From CALZKI01 sp964567585 (GTDB lineage: Bacteria; Bacillota; Clostridia; Lachnospirales; Lachnospiraceae): a DNA stretch of 10,600 nt. The notes beneath the pieces were generated by a model, which had not been told where the DNA came from, searched no databases, and was given only the letters and a program-made list of their open reading frames with translations. Shown here piece after piece: positions 1 to 7,700 of this stretch. Every line of letters begins with the position of its first letter. Within the stretch, counting starts at the first letter, position 1. The DNA lies in contig CAZMND010000077.1 in assembly GCA_964567585.1 (NCBI GenBank), forward strand, positions 1 through 10,600, read 5' to 3'. Both the position numbers and the translations under genes were made by a program.

Positions 1-854
1 GCTAAAGATAATACGCCTCCGCCTACTGCAGAACTAGATGAAAAACGTCCACCAATATAGTCATCCATAAAGAATGCTGCCAAGTAATCAGCACTCTTTG
101 CAAGTGGAGATGTCTGGCTTGTAACTGCTACCATATGTTTTGCAGGATCTAAGCCGGCATTCTTTAATGCATCTTTTACGAAAGATTCGTTTGTAAGTGT
201 TTCAAGTGTTGTACCTGATTTAGAAACAAGTACGAAAAGGGAATGTTCTACATCAAGTGTATTTAATACACCTGCTGCATCATCAGGATCTACGTTACTG
301 ATGAATTTTGCTTCCATTTTGAATGTATTGTTTACTTTTGCCCAGTTTTCAAGTGCAAGATAAATCGCACGAGGACCTAAGTCACTACCACCGATACCAA
401 TCTGAACAACTGTTGTGAATTTTTCGCCTTTTGCGTTTGTAATTTCACCTGCGTGAACTTTGTTTGCAAATTCAGCGATTTTAGCTTGTTCGCCTGTGTA
501 GAATTCACGTTTGTCTACGCCATCTGCTACAACAGCATCGCCGAGCTGACCACGTGTCATATGATGAAGTACAAGACGTTTTTCACCTGTGTTAATCACT
601 TCGCCGTTGTATAAAGCTGCGAATTTGTCTACAAGCTGTGTTTCATCTGCTAATTTTGCAAGAGCTGCCAAAACGTCATCATCAACCTGTTTTGAAGCGT
701 AGTTGAAAGCCATACCTTCAGCCATAGGAACGCTGTATTTTCTAACACGTTCTGCACCGTTTTCGCCTTTCATTACTTCTGCAAGATTTACTTTTGACAC
801 TGCTTCAAGTTCTTTGTATGAAGCCACTGTGTCTAAATTATTCCAATTAATCAT
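1..854 (-). CDS. pgi: Glucose-6-phosphate isomerase, N-terminal part (cut by window edge)
   Basis: Interconverts glucose-6-phosphate and fructose-6-phosphate in the cytosol (glycolysis and gluconeogenesis). The 284 visible codons contain the family's landmarks: GIGGSDLGPR near residues 153-162, the sugar-phosphate binding SKSGTT loop of the first SIS domain at 211-216, and the isomerase signature DYIGGRF followed by four serines at 265-275. Bacterial forms of this type are about 450 residues, so roughly the last third, with later catalytic residues, lies beyond position 1. The ATG at 854 is chosen because AGGAGG (863-868) sits 8 nt upstream and a near-consensus promoter lies at 900-928. This is an ordinary chromosomal housekeeping gene and probably marks host DNA beside the accessory cassette to its right. 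Confidence 0.97.
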   Translation of the reverse strand, partial: MINWNNLDTVASYKELEAVSKVNLAEVMKGENGAERVRKYSVPMAEGMAFNYASKQVDDDVLAALAKLADETQLVDKFAALYNGEVINTGEKRLVLHHMTRGQLGDAVVADGVDKREFYTGEQAKIAEFANKVHAGEITNAKGEKFTTVVQIGIGGSDLGPRAIYLALENWAKVNNTFKMEAKFISNVDPDDAAGVLNTLDVEHSLFVLVSKSGTTLETLTNESFVKDALKNAGLDPAKHMVAVTSQTSPLAKSADYLAAFFMDDYIGGRFSSSSAVGGGVLSL

Positions 855-899
855 TATATGTGCCTCCTTGACATAAATTCCTAAGTCTCATCGCACAAT

Positions 900-928
900 A
901 TTATAGTATTAAATCGGCATAAATTCAA
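900..928 (-). promoter_or_regulatory. Sigma-A type promoter of pgi
   Basis: Read on the minus strand, TTGAAT (923-928) is followed after exactly 17 nt by a perfect TATAAT (900-905). Transcription should start near 893, giving a leader of about 40 nt before the pgi ATG. The -35 box lies only about 15 nt beyond the stop codon of the ClpP-like gene. No terminator is visible between the two genes, so pgi may also receive read-through from the upstream operon. Confidence 0.85.
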
Positions 929-943
929 GTAAATCCTGCTTTC

Positions 944-1597
944 TTAAAATATATTGCGTATTTCGTCGCAAAGTCCGAACTCAATTGCCTCTTTCGCATT
1001 CATAAAATTGTCAAAGGATGTGGCCTCATTAATCTCTTCAATGGTCTTACCTGTGTGTTTTGCTAAAATTCCATTGGTAATGGCTTTCGTTTCCAAAATA
1101 GAGTCCGATGTCTTTTTGATGGAGGTCGCAGAGCCACCGATTCCGCCTGAAATCAGCGGTTCATGAATCATTACTTTGCTATGCGGTAATATGTATCTGT
1201 GTCCTTTCTGACCGCCTGCTAAAATTACCGCTCCCATACTTGCCGCCATACCGACACAATATATATTGATTTCAAACTTGTCCATACAGGCCTGGATAAT
1301 GTCATAAATAACAAGTCCCGCATTTACCGAACCTCCCGGGCTGTTAACATAAATATCCACAGGCTCATTGCTTCCGCTTAAATGAAGCATCTGTGATGCA
1401 AAATCATTGGCCATATCCCCTGTCACTTCTCCTGTGAGGAATATTTTCCGGTTAGTGAAATGCTTTGTCTGCAGGTTGATTTCTTTCGTCCCATGACAGG
1501 ATTCTTCTTCCACGGTCGGTATCCAACGATATCCGCGTTCTGTTTCATCATCATTCATTTGAATGTTTGGTGTGTACATATATTTCATATTATTCAT
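944..1597 (-). CDS. ClpP-family serine peptidase, cassette-encoded
   Basis: A 217-residue ClpP/crotonase-fold peptidase. The catalytic triad is complete by position: Ser120 in GMAASMG, His145 in VMIHEP and Asp196 in SFDNFMNA. The VNSPGGS strand (84-90) of the oxyanion region and the GLCDEI ending are also typical. Homologous sequence begins near IPTVEE (residue 26), so the first 25 residues are an acidic extension absent from housekeeping ClpP. The start at 1597 has AGGAGG 7 nt upstream, overlapping the stop of the preceding ATPase gene, so the two are probably co-translated. ClpP normally forms tetradecamers and needs a AAA+ unfoldase such as ClpX or ClpC; none is encoded here, so it may borrow a host unfoldase. 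The divergent sequence and mobile-type neighbours argue against it being the main host clpP, hence no symbol. ClpP assignment is firm; substrate and role are unknown. Confidence 0.93.
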   Translation of the reverse strand: MNNMKYMYTPNIQMNDDETERGYRWIPTVEEESCHGTKEINLQTKHFTNRKIFLTGEVTGDMANDFASQMLHLSGSNEPVDIYVNSPGGSVNAGLVIYDIIQACMDKFEINIYCVGMAASMGAVILAGGQKGHRYILPHSKVMIHEPLISGGIGGSATSIKKTSDSILETKAITNGILAKHTGKTIEEINEATSFDNFMNAKEAIEFGLCDEIRNIF

Positions 1598-1609
1598 AAG
1601 TTTCCCTCC

Positions 1610-2965
1610 TTAAATTACTCTTTCCTGTTCTGTTGGTTTATTCATAACAATAACTACATTGGAATTGGTCTTTTTACGTGACGCAACATATTTCTTTTCT
1701 ATTTGAAACCATTCCAAATCAAAGTTGTTGCACAACACAGGCTCTTGTCCACGTCTGAAAATCCAGCTCATACCAAGTGGCATATTTAAGATTTTGTTTG
1801 CAGGCTTATTAGCTCTTTTTGCAATACTCTCAGCCTGGTCAGGATTGCTTCCACCCATATACACGTATGTGTTACAGTTATCAACGATGGTCTGCGCATT
1901 ATCACCGTATCCTGCCCTAAGCTGAGCTTCTGACTGTACCATTATCATTGCAGAGATACCTCTTGAACGGATGTTGGCAATGATATTCTGGAAGTTGTCG
2001 ATTCGGGCATTGGTTGCAAAGTCATCTAAAATAAATCTGACAGGAATCGGCAAACAACTGTTACGGCACTTTTCATCTGCGTAGCTGCAAAGTTCATTCA
2101 TCAATTGGCTGTAAAATAAATTTACAAGGAGGTCCATAGACCTGTCTGTATCACTTACTTCCACAAACAAAGCCGTCTTTTCTGTTCCAATGCGTACAAA
2201 ATCTATTTCATTGCCCTTTAACATTTCTCTTGTTTCTAAAGTATCAAAGGTGGCCAGTTTTGCCAGTGTACAGATATTGATGGTTTCATGGGTTTTATCA
2301 GGACTTGTATTGTACTGTTCATAACGCGTTGCTGCCCAGCTTTCCTTATTTTTCAAACGCATACTCATCTGGTGGCGTTCCATTCTGCTATCTAATTTTG
2401 ACACGCTATGCTCACCAACTTTTCCTCTTGCGTCACGTTTTGCTTCAACAATCAATTCAGAGAGCGTTACCATATTTTTCTGCCACGGCTTAAGCTCATC
2501 GCTTTCTAACATATAACCAATAATCGCGCATAACAAAATTTCTGCAGTTTCATCCCAGAACGGGTCTTTATTGCCTTGTCCTTTTTCTGAATGGGACATT
2601 TCATACACCAGAGTATGCGCTAATTTACGTACATCCGTTGTTGTTCTGCAATATGCAATTGGATTATATTTCAGAGATGATTCAGGATGTATAAAATCAA
2701 TCTTCACAACATTGTAGCCCTTACTTCTGAGATAAGGTCCCATTTCTCTGTAAAGATTTCCCTTCGGGTCAGATACTACATAGCTTCCACAAGCCTGCAA
2801 TAAATTCGGCTTTACAATATATCTTGTTTTTCCTGCCCCTGAGGCTCCTACTACAATCACATTATTATTCAGTTTTGTTTCATAACAGTTTTGGGAATAA
2901 TACTGGTTTTCCCCTAAAATCATTGCGCCTTCCGGCACCGGCAAATAGTTCTGTATTCTTTCCAT
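1610..2965 (-). CDS. VirD4/TraG-like coupling-protein ATPase, soluble short form
   Basis: A 451-residue P-loop ATPase of the type IV coupling-protein family, which normally feeds DNA-protein complexes into conjugation machinery. Visible motifs are Walker A GASGAGKT (40-47), the family block SDPKGNLYREMGPYLRSKGY (65-84), and DPFWDETAEILL (134-145). A Walker B-like FILDDFAT follows (311-318), then NIRSRGISAMIMVQSEAQL (331-349) as the downstream sensor region. VirD4/TraG proteins usually have about 550-700 residues and two N-terminal membrane helices. Here the P-loop starts at residue 40 and no hydrophobic segment precedes it, so the protein looks cytosolic. Walker B reads DD where DE is usual. 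The ATG at 2965 has GGGAGG upstream. It lies 18 nt after the sigma-factor gene and directly before the ClpP-like gene. No relaxase or channel gene is in the window, so a role in conjugation is not shown. Confidence 0.9.
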   Translation of the reverse strand: MERIQNYLPVPEGAMILGENQYYSQNCYETKLNNNVIVVGASGAGKTRYIVKPNLLQACGSYVVSDPKGNLYREMGPYLRSKGYNVVKIDFIHPESSLKYNPIAYCRTTTDVRKLAHTLVYEMSHSEKGQGNKDPFWDETAEILLCAIIGYMLESDELKPWQKNMVTLSELIVEAKRDARGKVGEHSVSKLDSRMERHQMSMRLKNKESWAATRYEQYNTSPDKTHETINICTLAKLATFDTLETREMLKGNEIDFVRIGTEKTALFVEVSDTDRSMDLLVNLFYSQLMNELCSYADEKCRNSCLPIPVRFILDDFATNARIDNFQNIIANIRSRGISAMIMVQSEAQLRAGYGDNAQTIVDNCNTYVYMGGSNPDQAESIAKRANKPANKILNMPLGMSWIFRRGQEPVLCNNFDLEWFQIEKKYVASRKKTNSNVVIVMNKPTEQERVI

Positions 2966-2983
2966 AATAAAATCCTCCCTTTT

Positions 2984-3712
2984 CTAAATGGCAAATTCAC
3001 GAAGCTCGTTAAACAAAATCGGAGTCTGTCTGATTTTGCCAAGAGCCTTCTTTTCAATCTGTCTTACTCGTTCCTTGCTCACACCGAAATCCGGAAGTTG
3101 TCCGATTTCTTCCAGTGTCATAGGCTTTTCTACACCGATTCCATAGTGAAGTTTTAATATCATAGCTTCTTTTGGTTTAAGCTGCCCTAGAACCTTCCGA
3201 ATGGCTTCTGACTTATCCTCTTTTTCCAGATTTTTAAGAGGGTCAACTGCATTTTCATCTACGATAAAATGCTCCAAAGTAGAGTCGCCGTCTTCCCCAA
3301 CCTTCATATCGATAGAAACCGCATTGTATATGGCATCGGTTTTTGAGTGCGCCGACATTCCTCTGGAAATGGCCTGATTAATCCACCATACCGCGTATGT
3401 AGCAAATCGAAAACCTTGTCTATAATCATATCTGTCTATTGCCTTATACAGTCCTTCGATTCCCATAGAATTTAAGTCTTCCAAATCCACGCCTTTTCCA
3501 ACATATTTCTTTGCACAATACATAACAAATCTAAGATTGGCCTCTACCAGTTTGTTTTTCGCTTCAATCGCTGCCGCCCCTCCTTCTTCAATTTTCTTAG
3601 CCAGTGTAACCTCTTCCTCGGCAGTCAATAAACTTGTAGCGGATAGTTCTTTCAAATAAAGTGACATACAATCTCCTGCATAAAAAGTTTCTTCTTTTAC
3701 GTATTTCTCCAT
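2984..3712 (-). CDS. Sigma-70 family RNA polymerase sigma factor with reduced region 3
   Basis: A 242-residue primary-type (RpoD-like) sigma factor that would direct a polymerase to promoters. Region 1.2 is at about 14-42 (SLYLKELS). Region 2 spans about 52-122, with NLRFVMYCAKKY, DLEDLNSMGIEGLYKAIDRY and the -10-recognising FRFATYAVWWINQAISR. Region 4 is at about 166-228, with helix-turn-helix TLEEIG...GVSKERVRQIEKKALGKIR. Between Arg117 and the region 3.2 finger (VSIDMKVGEDGDSTLEHFI, 132-150) only about 14 residues remain. The usual RTIRIP-type region 3.0 and the region 3.1 helices are therefore missing. The helix-turn-helix also carries a two-residue insertion (LPDFG). The ATG at 3712 follows a GGGGG ribosome site. 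It is first of a three-gene run with the VirD4-like and ClpP-like genes, and lies downstream of the polymerase pair. Partnership with that polymerase is inference; it could equally use the host core enzyme. Confidence 0.94.
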   Translation of the reverse strand: MEKYVKEETFYAGDCMSLYLKELSATSLLTAEEEVTLAKKIEEGGAAAIEAKNKLVEANLRFVMYCAKKYVGKGVDLEDLNSMGIEGLYKAIDRYDYRQGFRFATYAVWWINQAISRGMSAHSKTDAIYNAVSIDMKVGEDGDSTLEHFIVDENAVDPLKNLEKEDKSEAIRKVLGQLKPKEAMILKLHYGIGVEKPMTLEEIGQLPDFGVSKERVRQIEKKALGKIRQTPILFNELREFAI

Positions 3713-3742
3713 AATTTTCCCCCTTTAAAAACAATTTGGACA

Positions 3743-3785
3743 TAAAAAAATCTATCCAAAACCATCACATGTTCTGAATAGATTT
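3743..3785 (-). terminator. Probable AT-rich intrinsic terminator after the 297-aa gene
   Basis: On the minus strand AAATCTATTC (3776-3785) pairs with GGATAGATTT (3748-3757), giving 10 pairs including one G-T wobble around an 18-nt loop. The stem runs into a T tract (3744-3750). It lies between the 297-aa gene and the sigma-factor gene and would split the cassette into two transcription units or attenuate between them. The stem is AT-rich and the loop large, so efficiency may be partial. Confidence 0.5.
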
Positions 3786-3814
3786 CTTACATCCAAATAT
3801 TTAATTGCATCCTT

Positions 3815-3863
3815 GGTACCCTATATATTTATATATCCTTTTTTGCGACGGTACCCTATATAT
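3815..3863 (-). repeat. Tandem direct repeat GGTACCCTATATAT (two copies, 35-bp period)
   Basis: The identical 14-mer GGTACCCTATATAT occurs at 3815-3828 and 3850-3863, with similarity continuing over four of the next five bases. Each copy begins with the palindrome GGTACC and continues into alternating TA. On the minus strand it reads ATATATAGGGTACC. The second copy abuts the stop codon of the 297-aa gene. The location, in the only sizeable gap inside the cassette and ahead of the sigma-factor gene, suggests paired protein-binding sites or promoter elements. No exact further copy was noticed by eye in the window. Confidence 0.75.
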
Positions 3864-4757
3864 CTATAATAAAATCAGTTCCTTCGTACATCCTACATCT
3901 TTATAGATAAAAACATTTTTCTTACCTTGGTACAGATGCACGTCCTCTTTTGATACCACCTTTGCCTTTGTCATATCGAGCCAATTCTTTGACACAATGA
4001 TTTTGCAAATATTGTGATTGCCCTCCAGTGCTTCCTTAACAAAAAGACTTTCGCAAGCTTCCCCATTCGTATATAAAATACTCTTTAACAAATTATTTAC
4101 CTTTTTGCCGGATAAGCATCCACTGCCAACCCAGTTAGACAGTTCGGGATTACCGATTCGGATCTTTTTCTTTTTATCCGTACATCTTGCACAGTAGATA
4201 GCCGCAGTCTTTAGCATAAATTTTCTGTAGCTTTCGTCTTTGCCACCGCTAACTCCCCAAAAAGGATTACCTTCCACAACAAGATATCGTTCCTGTAATT
4301 CGCCCTCGTCATATGCATCCGCAATTATCTGCTGAAAACATATTTTGTTTTCGGTATTTTTCTCGCCACTGTCAAAAAAAACGAAACGGTTCCACTCTTT
4401 CTTTCTGCCTTCCAATTCCTTTTTGATTTTTTCAATATGGGCTCTGTGGCTTTCGTCCGCATCAATCAAATAGTCCATATACGTGGGAAGCCAGTTTTCT
4501 ATCTGCTTAAAAAAGTCCTGACAAACTGCTCTTGTCTGTTCTGTGGTTTCTGTAGAAAATCCACACCATGCATTTAACAAATCAATTGTCTGCCTACTAT
4601 TCATTTTCAGGTCAAACAAGGCATACCTGGCAATGATTTTTAAAGCCCTCGGAACCCCCGACAAACCATTTGTTATATTCAAATATGTTAAACGTTGTGG
4701 CATTCCCGCTTCTATCAGACAGGTGTATTCCATCAACTCTATTCTTTCATTTAACAA
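3864..4757 (-). CDS. Protein of unknown family, translationally coupled to the RdRP-like polymerase
   Basis: A 297-residue protein I do not recognise. It has no signal peptide or membrane segment. A charged, probably helical or coiled stretch lies at about 100-122 (ESHRAHIEKIKKELEGRKKEW). There is a CARC pair at 189-192 followed by a basic KKKK run, and further cysteines at 214, 235, 251 and 290, so metal binding is possible but a full ligand set is not evident. The start is TTG at 4757: it overlaps the last codons and stop of the polymerase gene, and AGGAGG (4768-4773) lies 10 nt upstream. An ATG at 4733 (residue 9) is the alternative but lacks such a site. The overlap implies co-translation with the polymerase, so an accessory subunit or regulator is the simplest guess. 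It ends just before the probable terminator at 3743-3785. Confidence 0.85.
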   Translation of the reverse strand: MLNERIELMEYTCLIEAGMPQRLTYLNITNGLSGVPRALKIIARYALFDLKMNSRQTIDLLNAWCGFSTETTEQTRAVCQDFFKQIENWLPTYMDYLIDADESHRAHIEKIKKELEGRKKEWNRFVFFDSGEKNTENKICFQQIIADAYDEGELQERYLVVEGNPFWGVSGGKDESYRKFMLKTAAIYCARCTDKKKKIRIGNPELSNWVGSGCLSGKKVNNLLKSILYTNGEACESLFVKEALEGNHNICKIIVSKNWLDMTKAKVVSKEDVHLYQGKKNVFIYKDVGCTKELILL

Positions 4758-7700
4758 AAGTTTAAGTCCTCCTCATTTTCCGGTCCATTAAAGGCCTCTT
4801 CGTATCCCTGGTTTTCTTCCCACTTTCTGTATTCTTTGTCACAGACTACCAAATTGGTAATATCTATCTCTTTTCCATTCACGGCAAACATTTTCCAGAA
4901 GAATCCCGGGTTCATCTTATAGACAGTTCCCGCCACGGATGCGTAATCTTGTTTCAATTCTTCTCTAATGTATTTCTTTGCCCTGTTAAGCAATTCCTGT
5001 TTTGCCGCATAAGCCTCCATATTGTTTCCAATGGCTTCTTTGAAGGTTACAAAAAGATAATCGTACGCTTTTTTGTACGCCATGCTTTCCGCACTTGCAC
5101 CATCTAATTCGACCTTATGCTTATAGGGAACCGCTTCTTCTTTTTGCAAAGTGGTCACCTTCACATCTTCTAAATCCTTTAAGAGATAATACAAAATGTA
5201 ATATCCCGATTCATCAAAATTGGTCAGTATGTCAACTACCGCTTTGTCGTCCATCAACTCACCCAGTCGCTTTGGCATAATTTGCAACAGTTTCTCTTCT
5301 CGTTCTTCCTTTTTGGTACATATCCATTGCATTTCTTCAAGACGTTCTATACTCTGATTCATTTCCTGCTGCAGTAGCTCATAATCTTCCCCATAAACCT
5401 CATCAACCACTTCATATATATAGGAATATGTATTCATTATGGAATTCCGTGTCTCACCATCTATCGCATAAATCGTGTCATATTGCTTTTTTAGGATGTT
5501 AGTTGCTCTCCCTAACCATTTACGCTTCTCGGAAGCCTTCACAAGCATCTTGATATAACTGTATCGCTCTGCCAAAGAACTATATGCTTTATATAAAGCT
5601 TCCATATCCATATCTACATTCGCTTCTTCCTGCGGAAATGCAAATAATTCCGCAGCCGGTGTTCTCTTTACGCTCTTTTTGTTTTTATCCCGGTCATAAA
5701 GCGCTTCCAAATACATTCCGGGAAGACATTCTATATTTGCCACATTTTCATCGCCGGAATTTTTAATGGAAATCTTTTCCTTTGCATCCCAAATAGAAAA
5801 AATCAAATCGTATTTTTTACCCGCTTTTTCTACACTCTCCCAAGTAAGCTTTTTCTGCATCTTATTCCTGGTCGGATACTTCTCTGCAATTTTGTAGTAA
5901 GTCTTCATTTTATCAAGAGTGCTGATATAATCATCGCTTTTCCCTTTAAATTCGGCCGCTAATTCATCGATATTCTTGTCCGGATGTTTTCCGTTCTTGG
6001 CAGCATCAATCTCAAGCCCCGTAAGGAGTGTACATTCCGCCGGCGAAGTGCGCACACGTTTGCCCGTATTATCAAATGCAGGCTCGTAGTTCTCTGAGGC
6101 ATACACCTTGGTTCCAAGACGGATTGCGATGTTTGAGATTTGTCCCACTCTGTTTCCGTACATATCTTTTACATGCTGATACTCTACCTGCTTTGGTGTA
6201 TAAACAAGCGCTTCGGACGCACTTGGAATCATAACAATTTCACCGCAATTTTCTTTGCCACGTTCCACGGCATTCACAATCGTCTTGTTTGAAATTACCT
6301 TCACCATATCTCCGTCAAAGTCCGCTCCACCAAGAACCATAGGTGCCAGTGACTGATAAGAAACCATTACCACTCCCGACAATTCTCCAAAATATTTCAT
6401 ATGAATGGAATCCTTTTTGGCAATATAGGGTTGCATCGCGCACTCTTCGTTTCTGGACAAATGTGGATTTCTAAGAAATGCATATGCCTTTTTTGAACAT
6501 AACTTTATACAGGGCTTTGGCAATAAAAATTTTGCTTTTCTGATTCCCTGTTTCTTTAATAAATCAATATTATTTTTTACTCCGGCGTCATTAGCAAGCT
6601 TATTATGTTTTATTAACATATCAATTAACAACGCCAGTAAGTCTCCTGAAAGAAAACGGTTTTCCCCGTCTACCCGCAGTTGCCCCATATAAATTTCTTT
6701 ATAGTATGAATCAATGAGCCACTTTATTTTATCCCTGACAAACGCCTCTCTTAAAAAGGCTTTATTCTTACTCAAAGCAACCTTCCATGTCACTTCTTCT
6801 TTTTTCGGTCTCTCACCAAGAAGAATTTCTCTTTGCAGGTTCGGATTGTTTTTAATCTCCTCTATGTAACTGATGTGGTCACGAACCAGACTTTTGAATT
6901 CATCCTTTGTCAAGTTTAGGGTACATAGGTATTGATAATTAATTTTAACTTTTTGCGCCACGAGACTTAAGTTTGTTTTCGCAATGTAAAGTCCGTGGTT
7001 ATATTTTTTCATCCGGGCAAAGAAAAACGCCATTGGGTCCTCTAACTTATTCTGCGATGCATAATCTTTCAGCCAGTCAAAGCATTTGAACATACTCTTT
7101 GTAAGGATGATATGGGCTTTTTTCAAATCTCTCTCTACACCGTAAACATCCTTAATCAGATAGGGTTCATCCACCTTAAGATTACCATATTCCTTAAAAA
7201 ACTCATGGTAATCCACCGTATGTAACATACCCTTTGTAAAAGGCATTCTGACCTGATAAGAGGTAGCTCCCACCTTTTTACAGCTTGTATTAATCATTTC
7301 CGAAAACTTTTTACTGATAAAACCTTCCCCGTCAAAGGCATTGATTTTCGGACAATTCTCTTCTTTTCTGACATTCCAATAGGAGTCGTCCTGCTCCTTA
7401 GCCGTAATTACCGGCACAACAACACTTCCCGGCTCCTTACCGCTTAAATAGTAGTGTGTGGAATCATCTATTACAACCACTGTATTTTCATCCAATGCAA
7501 GCCCTGCGATTTCATCGACCCTCTCGCAATCCGTCAGATATAAGCCTCTGTACGCAAAATATTTGTGAGGCTTCACCTGAATCTTCGACAAGTCCATCCC
7601 AAGACATAATCTTTCATCCATAACCGCCTTTAAGGCTTCGTCGATGAAACATATCCTACACGCTCTCGACATACTTGCACTTCCGTCAAAAGGTACATAA

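Noticed and set aside
3815..3863. TATAGGG on the minus strand as a T7-like phage promoter
   Set aside because: Only the short TATAGGG core matches; the rest of the T7-type consensus is absent and no T7-like polymerase is present.
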